Positions 1 through 7,999 are shown, numbered from the stretch's first letter. The stretch is DNA of 10,665 bases from Candidatus Woesearchaeota archaeon (GCA_018303645.1 JAGVXR010000013.1:1-10665); one strand, 5' to 3'. Program-made: numbers and translations. The notes: generated from the letters alone by a model not told the origin.

Positions 1-3000
1 CCAAGGCTGAGCAATTTTCAGATAACTCCTGTAAAAGGCCAAAAGAAGTTTTTATTGAAGTGGCAGGATGAATGCAGCCAAACAGCTGTTTCATATGACA
101 TATTAAGGTGTAAGGGCAGCGGCTGCACAGCTTTCGCGCTTGTCAGCGTTACAAACATAAACTCGTTTGAGGACACAAGCGAGGATTTGTTGTTTGACTC
201 CAATTACACATACCAGATTAAGGCAGAATACAGCCTGCAGACGGCAATGCCCACAATAACAAATACAGCAACCCTTGGCAACATAGAATGCTTAAACAAA
301 TTATCATTTGACAACTTCTGCATCCATGAGCCCTATTACACCCAGTACAGGAACTATCTTACATCAAACTTCCAGACAGAGTTTTCAAAAGACTTTGCCA
401 CGGGTGTAAAAACAAAATTTGGATACCTGCTTAACAGGGCATTTTTATGCGATGCTGTCAACAAGCTTGTTCCAAGAGGGCCATATCCGCAATGCACCCA
501 AGAGCAAATCTGCATAGTGGAAGATAACCAGCCTTCATGCATAAATAAGATAAACTGCAATTACAATTCAGCCAATCCATTCGGGCTTTACTATAATCTG
601 CAGGATTGCGAAACAGAAGGAGAAACAAGATATTGCTTCTATGACAGGTCGCATTCAACAGTAGACGTATGCTTCAACTGCGACACGTCAATGGCATGCT
701 ACGATTATAAAACCGAAGATGCGTGCAAAAGGGACAATTGCGGCGTGGGAAACTGCAAGTGGAAGAATCTGGCGAACCAGATTGGGATTGGGGTATGCAT
801 GAGCGCTTCGACGTACAACTGCCAATGGTGCGAAACCAAGGGCACAAAGACGTTAAGCAATATACGGGCTTTTAACGAGGTGTTTGACTTATGCTCAGAG
901 GAGAAGTCAAATGCATTATCAGAAGGCCAGTTCAGGTGCTATTTCCGCGACGGCAAATCAAAAAATTGCAATGAGGCGGTATGCACAGACTACAATCCCG
1001 AGCAATGCGGAATTGTTACCCATGATGAAAACAATAAAATAACCAATACCGTAGCGGATGAATGTAGCATAAAAGCATGCCAGAACTTCAACAATGCATG
1101 CTCCAAGAATGCCGACGGCAACAGCGAGCCGGACTGCACAAATGCGCTATGCGAGACTGATTATTTTGCCCCGAATGCAACACTCATCCCTCTTCTAAGA
1201 AAAGGCAAAGTTGACAGCCTTATAGTAAAGGTCTATGACAAAACAAGCATCAACGGCTCATTCGGATTAAAAACATCAACTGATTACTCAACATTCTTAT
1301 GTGTTGAGCCATGCGGCGCGCAGGGGCATCCTTACAGCTCTTCCACAAGAAGCAGAACCATAATTATGAGCAATCTTAATGCCTTTGATGCAGGTAACGG
1401 GGCCAAGCTCCTGTCTTTTAATGAAGGAACAAATATCATAAGATATTATTCCCAGGATCCTGCCAAAAACATAGGCGAGGTTAAAAAATTAGCAATAGAA
1501 GTCCACAGCAATACAACAGGTCCCAAGGTATTGAGTGTGAATGTGACTGGCGGCTCAAAAGTTCTCGACAAAATATACACAAGCAACCAGAACCCGACAA
1601 TAGATGTTATATTTGTAGAGCCTGCTGTCGTGTTTTTCTCAAAGCTTGTGAACAAAAACACCGGGTTTACCCTGCCTCTGCAGGGAAATGCAGAGCCTAA
1701 TACAAAAGTAAGTTTCCCTGTTGTGCCAACTTTGGGGAATGGCACGTACACATTTGAGATGAATGCCAGAAGCAAAGAAGGAATCTCCATGGACCCTCAG
1801 CTGTCGCAAATCATTATCATCGACAACAACAAGCCAAACCTCGCCATAGAGCCGGAGAACGGAGCAATCTTGAACAAGTCATTAATATCCATAAAATTGG
1901 AATTTGACAAGGAAGCCGCCCTCAACTCCGTTAAAATAGGATCGGAAGAAATAAAGGACAGATTTTCATCCGCAAACAACAAATTATTCACGGCATCAGT
2001 AAACATGTCTGACGGCAACAAGCGGCTCGAGGTTGATGCAAGCGATTTAGCGAAGAATAACGTCAAAAAATCAGTGGAGTTTGTGGTAGATGCAATCCCT
2101 CTTTCTATAAGGCTTGTTAATCCGCTATTTGGAACAGCTTCCAAGTCGGTGTTTGACCTTGGCATGGAAACTGACAACAATGCGGAATGCAGGCACTTTC
2201 TTGACAAAGATTTCAACTTCGAGTTCATGGAGAAATTTGTAATAAGCGGCGGCACACGGCACGAGACACCTGATTTCAGCAAAATTCCCAGCGGCGATTC
2301 GTCTATGCACAAGCTTTTTGTCAGATGCAGGGACGGGAAGGGGATAACATTCAAATCCTTTGACATAAATGTGGACCCAACCCCGCCAATCATAAAAAGT
2401 ATATCTGCATTTCCGAACCCTGTAGCTGAAGTGCCTTCATCCACTACATTGGCTGTTGAAACCGACGAGCCCGCATTATGCAGTTACAGCAATACTGCCA
2501 AAGACTTTGATGCAATGGAAGGCAAATTTGAAGCGGCTGACGGCATTGATTTCAGGACAATAAAAAAGAAACAGGTGCCAATTGAAAACGAGGGCAAATT
2601 TCTGTACTTCGTAGCCTGCAAAAACAAAGCGGGGCTGGTGTCCCCAACCAGCGAATTGATGGTAGATGTTAATACTACAATACCTATATCCATAACATCC
2701 TATACACCTCCATTTTTTAATTCAACAACAGCGACATTGGCTATAGAGACAAACAAGAATGCACAATGCCAATTTTCAGAGACAGATGCAACAGCAAGAA
2801 GCGGTGATTTCTTCGGACCGCAAGGATATTTCCACACAAAAAACATAGTTTCAACACCTGGCAAACACACATTTTATGTTGTATGTATGGGCACAAAAGG
2901 ATACTCCGATGTTAAAACAGTTGAATTCACAATAGATACCACTCCTCCGGTTGTTTTGTGGGTTAACGACAGCAGCACATTGCCGAACCCCGAATTCACG

Positions 3001-5175
3001 TTCAGCACCGAAGCCTTGCGCGTAAAATGGAACAGCATCGACAACGAGTCCAAAGTAGCTGCCAACTATTATGCACTGATGGAGTCGGGATCATCCAGGA
3101 TTGTCCTGAACATGATCCCTAGTTCTGCCAATAATGAATGGGTGCTTGTGACAAGAAACGGGGCAAGCCTGAATCTAACCAACGGCAACGGCTACTTTTT
3201 CAGGGTGAGGGCGCAAAACATAGTAAACCTAATTAGTGACTACAGGGATAGCGACGGCATAACAATAGACGTAAGCCAGAAGCCGCTGAACTGCACAAAC
3301 GGAATAAAAGACGATAAAGAGACCGATATTGATTGCGGAGGCGTTTGCGGCCCATGCAAGCCAAAAGCAACTTGCGGAGACGGGGCTGTACAAAAGCCGA
3401 ACAGCGCCGAAATAAACGAAGAATGCGACAAATCTAACTTAGACGGCAAAAATTGCAATGATATTGACAAATACAAGGGAGGAAATCTAAAGTGCAAAGG
3501 GGACTGCACGTTCGACACAAGCGATTGCGACCAAAGCGAGAATCCAAGGTGCGGGGACAATGCTGTAAACCAGCTGAGCGAAGACTGCGACGGGCAGGCG
3601 CTTAAAGGCAGGACATGCCAGTCTTTCGGCTACAACTCAGGTACTTTAAGATGTTCAAATTGCAAGTTCGACACAAGCAGTTGCACTGACCCCAATCCGG
3701 ATGTTTGCGGAGACGGAAAAGCCCAAAGTCCAAACAGCGCGGGATTTGGAGAGCAGTGCGACAAATCTGATTTGCAGCAGAAGACATGTGTTTCTTTCGA
3801 TGCATACAAGCGCGGCACTCTGGTCTGCAGAAGCGACTGCACCTTTGATTATGCCAACTGCGAGCTTAAGCAGCCTCCTGAAAAGTGCGGGGACAATGCT
3901 GTAAACCAGCTGAGCGAAGACTGCGACAATACGGACTTTAAAGGAAGTACATGCTTAAATCTTGGATATGATTCGGGCAATCTTAAATGCACAAGCAACT
4001 GCAATCTGGATAAAAATTCATGCATTGTAAAAGAATACAAATGCATAGAAAATACGGATTGCATTACCGGCTACTGCATGGGCGGATTATGCGCATCTCC
4101 CAAATGCGATGATAATCTAAAGAACCAGCAGGAAAGCGATACAGACTGCGGCGGCTCCTGCAAAAAGTGCGCAAACAACAAAGCATGCAATGTAAATGCG
4201 GACTGCGAAAATGGATTTTGCAGCTTCGGAACCTGCAGAGAGCCCGAGAAATGCTCAGACGGCAGGTTCAGCCCCGGCGAGTCAGATATCGACTGCGGCG
4301 GGCCATGCCCGAATAAATGCAGCGAAGGAGGCAGCTGCGATATAAGTGGGGATTGCAGCGAGGGATTGCAGTGCGCCTCATCATTATGCAAAAAGTGCGA
4401 GGATAATGACCAAAATTGCAACGACATACCTGATGACGAGGAAGGCGCAGCCAAGGATACAGACGGAGATGGAATGTATGATGATTTTGAGTTGAAGAAT
4501 GACTTAAATCCTGATGACCCAAATGACGCAGGCTTGGATTCAGACAACGACGGATTGACAAATATTGAGGAGTTTAATGTGTACAAAACCTATGGCAGTA
4601 GCACAGACCCAAATCTTGCAGACACTGACAACGACGGATTTTCTGACAAGGAGGAAATGGACAGGCAGACAAGCCCGGTAGACCCTGAAGATTTCCCTAA
4701 ATCCAACCTGAGGAATATTCTGATGTTCACTTTGGGCATAGCTGTTTTGCTTTCAGGATTCGGGTATTTGGCTTACAGGGCAGTCCAAAAAAGGAAAGAA
4801 CAGAAATTCGGGCCAAAGCCCAGAGAAATCACAAGAATGCCAGCACAACAGCAGGTACAACTGCCTCAAAAGAGACAAGAGGCAACAAGTGCAGCTGCGA
4901 AAGAGGCGCTAAAAAAGAAAGAGGAGCAAAGGGAAAAAGAAAGAGAACGGCTGTTTGAGGCATTCCGAAGAGAAGGAAAAGAAAAGCCAGTAGTGGAAAT
5001 CAAAAAGCCTGAACAGGCTGCCAAAGAAAAAAGAAGGGCACCTAAGCCAAAAATTGGGAAAAAGCCGGGATTACACCCAAAGAAAAAACCCGCTAAAAAA
5101 GAGGATGTTTTCATAAAATTGAAAGAGATAGCAAAAGAAGCAAAAAAGAAGAAGCCTAAAAATGCCAAAAAATGA
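1..5175 (+). CDS. giant modular cysteine-rich surface protein, single C-terminal membrane anchor (5' partial)
   Basis: The reading frame is open from base 1, so the true start lies upstream; the TTG at 55 is internal to a fibronectin-III-like domain (about 1-240) and is not a credible start. Then come: a cysteine-rich region (about 280-1190); beta-rich Ig-like domains (about 1500-2931), the last three repeating at ~95 residues; a second FN3-like domain (about 2932-3273); cysteine modules (3292-4398); an acidic linker; three DxDxDG Ca-binding-type repeats (4456-4695); a membrane helix (4717-4776); and a Lys/Glu-rich tail (4777-5172). RAVQKRKEQK after the helix puts the tail inside and the rest outside. 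Many N-x-S/T sequons fit a glycosylated exterior. There is no LPxTG-type sorting signal. An adhesin, receptor or envelope scaffold is likely by architecture; the ligand is unknown. The next gene overlaps its stop by 4 nt (ATGA), implying co-translation with the pilin-like genes. Confidence 0.93.
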   Translation, partial: PRLSNFQITPVKGQKKFLLKWQDECSQTAVSYDILRCKGSGCTAFALVSVTNINSFEDTSEDLLFDSNYTYQIKAEYSLQTAMPTITNTATLGNIECLNKLSFDNFCIHEPYYTQYRNYLTSNFQTEFSKDFATGVKTKFGYLLNRAFLCDAVNKLVPRGPYPQCTQEQICIVEDNQPSCINKINCNYNSANPFGLYYNLQDCETEGETRYCFYDRSHSTVDVCFNCDTSMACYDYKTEDACKRDNCGVGNCKWKNLANQIGIGVCMSASTYNCQWCETKGTKTLSNIRAFNEVFDLCSEEKSNALSEGQFRCYFRDGKSKNCNEAVCTDYNPEQCGIVTHDENNKITNTVADECSIKACQNFNNACSKNADGNSEPDCTNALCETDYFAPNATLIPLLRKGKVDSLIVKVYDKTSINGSFGLKTSTDYSTFLCVEPCGAQGHPYSSSTRSRTIIMSNLNAFDAGNGAKLLSFNEGTNIIRYYSQDPAKNIGEVKKLAIEVHSNTTGPKVLSVNVTGGSKVLDKIYTSNQNPTIDVIFVEPAVVFFSKLVNKNTGFTLPLQGNAEPNTKVSFPVVPTLGNGTYTFEMNARSKEGISMDPQLSQIIIIDNNKPNLAIEPENGAILNKSLISIKLEFDKEAALNSVKIGSEEIKDRFSSANNKLFTASVNMSDGNKRLEVDASDLAKNNVKKSVEFVVDAIPLSIRLVNPLFGTASKSVFDLGMETDNNAECRHFLDKDFNFEFMEKFVISGGTRHETPDFSKIPSGDSSMHKLFVRCRDGKGITFKSFDINVDPTPPIIKSISAFPNPVAEVPSSTTLAVETDEPALCSYSNTAKDFDAMEGKFEAADGIDFRTIKKKQVPIENEGKFLYFVACKNKAGLVSPTSELMVDVNTTIPISITSYTPPFFNSTTATLAIETNKNAQCQFSETDATARSGDFFGPQGYFHTKNIVSTPGKHTFYVVCMGTKGYSDVKTVEFTIDTTPPVVLWVNDSSTLPNPEFTFSTEALRVKWNSIDNESKVAANYYALMESGSSRIVLNMIPSSANNEWVLVTRNGASLNLTNGNGYFFRVRAQNIVNLISDYRDSDGITIDVSQKPLNCTNGIKDDKETDIDCGGVCGPCKPKATCGDGAVQKPNSAEINEECDKSNLDGKNCNDIDKYKGGNLKCKGDCTFDTSDCDQSENPRCGDNAVNQLSEDCDGQALKGRTCQSFGYNSGTLRCSNCKFDTSSCTDPNPDVCGDGKAQSPNSAGFGEQCDKSDLQQKTCVSFDAYKRGTLVCRSDCTFDYANCELKQPPEKCGDNAVNQLSEDCDNTDFKGSTCLNLGYDSGNLKCTSNCNLDKNSCIVKEYKCIENTDCITGYCMGGLCASPKCDDNLKNQQESDTDCGGSCKKCANNKACNVNADCENGFCSFGTCREPEKCSDGRFSPGESDIDCGGPCPNKCSEGGSCDISGDCSEGLQCASSLCKKCEDNDQNCNDIPDDEEGAAKDTDGDGMYDDFELKNDLNPDDPNDAGLDSDNDGLTNIEEFNVYKTYGSSTDPNLADTDNDGFSDKEEMDRQTSPVDPEDFPKSNLRNILMFTLGIAVLLSGFGYLAYRAVQKRKEQKFGPKPREITRMPAQQQVQLPQKRQEATSAAAKEALKKKEEQREKERERLFEAFRREGKEKPVVEIKKPEQAAKEKRRAPKPKIGKKPGLHPKKKPAKKEDVFIKLKEIAKEAKKKKPKNAKK
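2086..2931 (+). repeat. three tandem Ig-like domain repeats within the giant protein
   Basis: Three consecutive ~90-97-residue units are marked by a recurring strand motif ET(D/N)xxAxC: METDNNAEC at 2164, VETDEPALC at 2455 and IETNKNAQC at 2743 (spacings 291 and 288 bases). Each unit has a second cysteine near its end in a strand such as LFVRC, YFVAC or FYVVC, which suggests one disulfide per domain. Linkers between units are VDPTPP (2371), VDVNTTIP (2662) and IDTTPP (2932), a linker style common between extracellular Ig-like or bacterial Big-like domains. The fold assignment is inferred. Confidence 0.75.
3549..3591 (+). repeat. 43-bp exact direct repeat, copy 1
   Basis: These 43 bases, encoding the start of module B1 (CGDNAVNQLSEDCD), recur exactly at 3885-3927, an in-frame offset of 336 bases. 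Identity stops sharply on both sides. Confidence 0.95.
3885..3927 (+). repeat. 43-bp exact direct repeat, copy 2
   Basis: This is the second copy of the repeat at 3549-3591 and starts module B2. The downstream sequence diverges immediately (GQALKGRTC after copy 1, NTDFKGSTC after copy 2). Confidence 0.95.
4456..4695 (+). other. three DxDxDG calcium-binding-type repeats (thrombospondin type 3-like) in the giant protein
   Basis: Three acidic loops occur in order: DTDGDGMYDDFE, DSDNDGLTNIEEF and DTDNDGFSDKEEM, separated by D/N/P-rich spacers such as NPDDPNDA and STDPNLA. This is the usual look of bacterial and archaeal TSP3-type stalk repeats, which bind Ca2+ and stiffen the segment next to the membrane. 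They sit directly before the membrane helix, consistent with a juxtamembrane stalk. Confidence 0.85.
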
Positions 5176-5648
5176 GGAAATCCCAGCTTTACAGCCACAT
5201 ATTTGTATATATCCTGACAATAATACTGATATCCTTTATTCTCGTTTACGGATATAACGCCGTGCAGAACTTCAAAGAGCGCGCAGAGCAGGTGCAGTGC
5301 CTTAAATTTATGAGGGACCTTCAGAATGCAGTGGAAAGCATCTCGAGCGATTTCGGAAGCATAAAAAGAAAGGATCTGCAGCTATGCGCTGGCTACTCCC
5401 AGGTATGCTTTGTCGAGTCTGTTCAAAGTCCAAGCCTTCCGTCTTCAGTAGACCCCATCATAAAGGACAGCATACTCTCAAATACAGGGAGAAACGTCTT
5501 CTTGGTAGAAAAAATAGCAAAGGAGTCATTTGATGCCGGAAAAATATCTGTTGAGCCTGATGTGCTTTGCATCAGGGCAGTTGGCGGAAAAATAAGCCTT
5601 AAGCTTGAGGGGAAAGGCAGCCATGCAGAGCTGAGCCAGTGGAGTTAA
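5172..5648 (+). CDS. membrane-anchored pilin-like protein, 158 aa
   Basis: Function is unknown. The start ATG overlaps the stop of the giant surface gene (ATGA), and no Shine-Dalgarno sequence precedes it, so translational coupling is likely. The N-terminus MRKSQLYSHIFVYIL leads into one hydrophobic helix (about residues 9-28), followed by a charged helix (NFKERAEQ) and a mainly hydrophilic domain with cysteines at 43, 72, 79 and 133. The short basic K-S-Q lead before a long helix resembles archaeal class III (type IV prepilin-like) signals, but the usual Glu near +5 is absent. The segment FGSIKRK...QVCFVES looks familiar from uncharacterised DPANN proteins; that is memory, not a search. A minor pilin or envelope subunit is the best guess. 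Confidence 0.88.
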   Translation: MRKSQLYSHIFVYILTIILISFILVYGYNAVQNFKERAEQVQCLKFMRDLQNAVESISSDFGSIKRKDLQLCAGYSQVCFVESVQSPSLPSSVDPIIKDSILSNTGRNVFLVEKIAKESFDAGKISVEPDVLCIRAVGGKISLKLEGKGSHAELSQWS

Positions 5649-5660
5649 TGCAGATTTAAT

Positions 5661-6653
5661 ATGATGAATAAAAAAGCATTTGAGATGCAGTTTAATTGGA
5701 TATTTGTGCTCGTAGCAGGAACTGCAATCTTGCTGTTCTTTACTGTGGTTGTCGTCAAGCAAAAAAACGTGTCAGAGATGTCAACAAAGGCTACCGTGCT
5801 GAAAAGCATAGAGGCGATAATCATAGGCGCAAGCGTAGGCACGGATACCACCAACATAATAGACATACCTGATTCTGATATAGAAGTAAATTGCGGCAGG
5901 GTTTCCTTGGGCAGCATATCCAAGCAGTATCAAAGCCTGATATTATTCGCGCCAAGCTCGCTGAAAGGAGACAAGCTGGTAACACAGACACTGGCATTCA
6001 GCGCCCCTTACAGGGCCACAAACCTTCTTTATATCACCAGCCCCCAGCTGAGATATATAATCATCGGCAATAATAATATTGCAAGGGAAATAAACAAGTC
6101 CATGCCGTCAGGAATAAAAAAGGAGTTCTACACTTTAAAGCCGCAAGTCAAAAACCTGAACGACTACAAAGTCAAATTTGTCATTGTGGGCGAAATGACG
6201 GACTTCCCGATTTCATTAAAAAATATGCAGGACCCTGATGTGACGGCTATAAGGGTCGACGGCGATGAAAAAAAAGGAAAGGTTGAATTTTTCCAAAAAG
6301 ATGGAGATTCCTGGGAGCCAAAGGGCTCCTCTTCCTACATAGGAAAGGCATCCCTGATGGGGGCGGTGCATGCAGATACTTTAGAATCGTATGAATGCAG
6401 CATGCGAAATTCATTTTTCAGGCTGAACCTTATAACTAAAATATACGAGGAAAGGGCAAAAAAATTAACCCAGGCAGTATCCGGCATCCAGTGCAAGCAG
6501 CTCTACAGCAGCGCGCTGAACCACCTAATAAAAATCCGCGAGGCATCCTCTAATTTTAATGAGGGGAATATTGACAAGATATCAGCTGCGGCTGATTCCT
6601 TAGCCAGCGAAAACAAAAATATGCAGGTATATTCATGCCCTCTCATCTATTGA
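5661..6653 (+). CDS. membrane-anchored pilin-like protein with large extracellular domain, 330 aa
   Basis: Starts at tandem ATGs (5661 or 5664), 12 nt after the previous stop; no clear Shine-Dalgarno is seen. The N-terminus NKKAFEMQFNWIFVLVAG has a K-K-A lead and one helix (about residues 11-32), as in prepilin-like proteins, with Glu two residues past the putative cleavage point. The exterior alternates hydrophobic strands and helices (LRYIIIGNN, YKVKFVIVGEM), suggesting an alpha/beta, possibly Rossmann-like, fold; no catalytic motif is recognisable. Cysteines cluster late: SYECSMRN, IQCKQLY and the near-terminal YSCPLIY, plus one early (EVNCGRV), so two disulfides are possible. It is much larger than a standard pilin, so a minor or tip subunit, or a non-filament envelope protein, is plausible. 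It is tightly packed with its neighbours in one apparent operon. Confidence 0.9.
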   Translation: MMNKKAFEMQFNWIFVLVAGTAILLFFTVVVVKQKNVSEMSTKATVLKSIEAIIIGASVGTDTTNIIDIPDSDIEVNCGRVSLGSISKQYQSLILFAPSSLKGDKLVTQTLAFSAPYRATNLLYITSPQLRYIIIGNNNIAREINKSMPSGIKKEFYTLKPQVKNLNDYKVKFVIVGEMTDFPISLKNMQDPDVTAIRVDGDEKKGKVEFFQKDGDSWEPKGSSSYIGKASLMGAVHADTLESYECSMRNSFFRLNLITKIYEERAKKLTQAVSGIQCKQLYSSALNHLIKIREASSNFNEGNIDKISAAADSLASENKNMQVYSCPLIY

Positions 6654-6666
6654 ATTGTTTGCTAAA

Positions 6667-7140
6667 ATGAAGCGAGCCCAAATCCAGATCGGGGAAACAA
6701 TTGCTGTTTTATTTGTGTTCTTTATACTAATCGTTATCGGATTTATATTTTATGTGAAGGTAATCAAGGGCAACATAGAAGTTGAGCAGGAAGAGCTGTC
6801 GCAGCTTAAATCAGTAGGAATTGCCCAAAGGGTGATGTTTATGCCAGAGATCCAGTGCAGCGATTACAACATAATCTCAGACAATTGCATAGATGTATTT
6901 AAACTGAATATTGCCCAGAGCGCAATAAAGGAAAATGAGCTTTATTATTATGATCTGCTTGAATTCAGCAACATAACCATAACCCAAATTTACCCGGATG
7001 AAGCCAAGTGGGGCATCTATTCAAGGAAAACAGAAGATGCAAGAAGCAAATTTGTGACCAACGTGCCAATATCGTTATACGACCCTGTGGCAAGAAAGCA
7101 CGGGTTCGGCATACTGACTATAGAAACACTGATAAAATGA
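6667..7140 (+). CDS. membrane-anchored pilin-like protein, 157 aa
   Basis: I chose ATG 6667 over the in-frame TTG at 6655 because it gives MKRAQ, the same start as the next gene, and leaves a 13-nt gap after the previous stop. One helix spans about residues 10-32 (IAVLFVFFILIVIGFIFY), preceded by K-R-A-Q and containing a Glu (QIQIGE) at about +6 of a putative A/Q cleavage. The exterior holds two cysteines (64 and 74, EIQC...DNC) and ends in VPISLYDPVARKHGFGIL, a beta-strand-like end that I recall from other DPANN membrane-anchored proteins (not verified). The last four bases overlap the next gene (ATGA). Role: likely minor pilin or envelope subunit; no enzymatic motif. Confidence 0.88.
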   Translation: MKRAQIQIGETIAVLFVFFILIVIGFIFYVKVIKGNIEVEQEELSQLKSVGIAQRVMFMPEIQCSDYNIISDNCIDVFKLNIAQSAIKENELYYYDLLEFSNITITQIYPDEAKWGIYSRKTEDARSKFVTNVPISLYDPVARKHGFGILTIETLIK

Positions 7141-7604
7141 AGCGAGCGCAGATGGAAATACTCGGATTGGCTGTAGTTGTAGTGATAATACTTGTGGCTA
7201 CCATATTCATTGTGAGGTTTCTGGTGCTTAAAACTCCTGTAGAGTACAGGAAAGGATTTGTCAGCGCAGAGATTGCATCCAACATGCTCAACACATTCCT
7301 TAAGACAGCGGCAAAAGACTGCTCGCAGCTTACAATGACGGAATTATTGCAGGATTGCGCCCAGGGAAAAAGCATAACCTGCGGCACAGTGCATTCATGC
7401 GAATTTGTTGAGTTAACAGCCAAGAAGATATTTAAAGATACACTTGACAAATGGAGCATGAAATACGAGTTTCTGGCTTATGCTGATGCGAATTCGCCGC
7501 TGGTTAAAATAGGCAAGCCATGCCCTGCAGACAAAAGGTCAAAATTGTTTCCAATACCCATAAGCGGGGCAACAATGTACACTAAACTAGAGATCTGCGC
7601 ATAA
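7137..7604 (+). CDS. membrane-anchored pilin-like protein with six cysteines, 155 aa
   Basis: The frame is open further upstream (to 7008), but the start at 7137 gives MKRAQMEILG, parallel to the preceding gene, and makes a 4-nt ATGA overlap; an upstream start would run 133 bases into its neighbour. One helix spans about residues 9-30 (GLAVVVVIILVATIFIV), with Glu at +3 after a possible K-R-A/Q cleavage. The exterior has cysteines at 62, 74, 82, 88, 129 and 154, enough for three disulfides, and ends in the strand-rich FPIPISGATMYTKLEICA. It is the last gene before a new promoter, so probably the end of the first transcription unit. No function can be named beyond pilin-like envelope subunit. 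Confidence 0.9.
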   Translation: MKRAQMEILGLAVVVVIILVATIFIVRFLVLKTPVEYRKGFVSAEIASNMLNTFLKTAAKDCSQLTMTELLQDCAQGKSITCGTVHSCEFVELTAKKIFKDTLDKWSMKYEFLAYADANSPLVKIGKPCPADKRSKLFPIPISGATMYTKLEICA

Positions 7605-7625
7605 AACCCAAATATTTATATATAA
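7605..7625 (+). promoter_or_regulatory. archaeal promoter (TATA box with shared upstream element) for the first 90-aa gene
   Basis: AACCCAAATATTTATATAT at 7605-7623 contains a strong archaeal TATA box (TTTATATAT, about 7615-7623) with a C/A-rich stretch upstream that may act as BRE. An identical 19-mer precedes the gene at 8375. With the usual ~25-nt spacing, transcription would start near 7645, leaving a leader of about 18 nt that contains GAGGT. Confidence 0.75.
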
Positions 7626-7650
7626 CTTGCCCCACAATTTGTTTATTAAA

Positions 7651-7655
7651 GAGGT
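7651..7655 (+). promoter_or_regulatory. Shine-Dalgarno sequence GAGGT
   Basis: GAGGT lies 7 nt before the ATG at 7663, in the short leader predicted from the upstream TATA box. Most genes in the window lack such a site, so this gene may be strongly translated. Confidence 0.65.
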
Positions 7656-7662
7656 TATTTAA

Positions 7663-7941
7663 ATGCACAAAAAAGGGCAGAGCATTTCCATCAATACAAT
7701 CATTGTCGCTGCAATCGCGCTTGCGGTTCTTGTAGTCTTATTTGCCATATTCACAGGCAGGCTGGGAGGCTTTACAAAAGGAGTGCAGGACACAGACACC
7801 TGTGCCCAGAAATGCTCCAGCCTGAACGCAAACTCCGGCGACCACCCGAGAGATGAGAATACAAAATCCTGCGTTGTCGGGCAGTATATTGCCGGCAGCT
7901 ATAAGGACGGCCCTTTTGGATGCTGCTGCGTGTCAAAGTAA
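7663..7941 (+). CDS. small pilin-like protein with six-cysteine head (paralogue 1), 92 aa
   Basis: MHKKGQSISINTIIVAAIAL starts a long hydrophobic helix (to about residue 30), closed by FTGR. K-K-G followed by Q-S-I-S resembles an archaeal class III/prepilin signal cleaved after Gly5, but the Glu usual near +5 is replaced by Ile-Asn. The rest is a ~50-residue hydrophilic head with cysteines at 47, 51, 70 and 87-89 (a CCC triplet four residues before the end is reached by SK). The first 33 residues match the next gene at 29 positions, while the head has diverged. It has its own TATA box and Shine-Dalgarno, so it may be an abundant subunit. A major pilin-like or small anchored disulfide-rich surface protein is likely; exact role unknown. 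Confidence 0.9.
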   Translation: MHKKGQSISINTIIVAAIALAVLVVLFAIFTGRLGGFTKGVQDTDTCAQKCSSLNANSGDHPRDENTKSCVVGQYIAGSYKDGPFGCCCVSK

Positions 7942-7944
7942 TGC

Positions 7945-7954
7945 TTTTCCTTTT
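7945..7954 (+). terminator. possible T-rich archaeal terminator
   Basis: TTTTCCTTTT starts 3 nt after the stop of the 92-aa gene. Archaeal polymerase often stops at T-rich runs without a hairpin. The run is short and interrupted, so this is tentative. Confidence 0.3.
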
Positions 7955-7956
7955 AT

Positions 7957-7999
7957 AGCAAATCACACTAATATTCGTACCTTTTCGTTGTGATTTGCT
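7957..7999. promoter_or_regulatory. inverted repeat 1 (11-bp perfect arms, 21-nt spacer)
   Basis: AGCAAATCACA at 7957-7967 is the exact reverse complement of TGTGATTTGCT at 7989-7999. It lies in the 112-nt gap between two paralogous small genes. It could be an operator for a dimeric regulator (its left arm touches a weak TATA-like TTTTATAG at 7951-7958) or an RNA hairpin. There is no T-run behind it, so a terminator is less likely. Confidence 0.7.

Larger units (their letters stand above)
3373..4023 (+). repeat. A-B-A-B array of cysteine modules (Myxococcus-type/DUF4215-like) in the giant protein
   Basis: Four modules each begin with CGD and end with a xxC. Modules A1 (3373-3528) and A2 (3706-3861) are 52 residues long and contain a PNSA insert before E(E/Q)CDKS. 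Modules B1 (3550-3684) and B2 (3886-4023) are 45-46 residues long and share CGDNAVNQLSEDCD exactly. The A-to-A offset is 333 bases and the B-to-B offset 336 bases, so the unit of duplication is the A+B pair (111-112 residues). The pattern CGDG...E.CD...C...C...C resembles the short cysteine repeats found in bacterial secreted proteins (DUF4215/Myxococcus cysteine-rich repeat); the family match is from memory. Confidence 0.8.

Noticed and set aside
1797..2444. 215-codon ORF on the minus strand
   Set aside because: It lies fully opposite the giant surface gene, which has continuous domain structure here; the minus product has no recognisable domain and arises from codon bias.
3373..4023. Repeat array as CRISPR or other non-coding repeat
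   Set aside because: The units are in-frame, coding, of unequal similarity and spaced by coding sequence; no short identical repeats with unique spacers are present.
4071..4586. 171-codon minus-strand ORF (and similar ones at 3240-3560 and 4866-5198)
   Set aside because: They are antisense to cysteine and Asp-rich repeats or to the Lys-rich tail; repeated Ser/Phe/His composition mirrors the plus-strand codons.
55..5175. TTG at 55 as the true start of the giant protein
   Set aside because: The frame continues without a stop to base 1 and upstream residues (NFQITPVKGQKKFLL) complete an FN3-like strand pattern; there is no signal peptide after the TTG.
7008..7136. Upstream extension of the 155-aa gene
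   Set aside because: It would overlap the preceding gene by 133 bases and hide the MKRAQ lead; the added residues are an out-of-frame reading of the neighbour.
7957..7999. Inverted repeat 1 as a bacterial-type terminator
   Set aside because: The stem is A/T-rich with a 21-nt loop and no T-run follows; archaeal termination does not usually need it.
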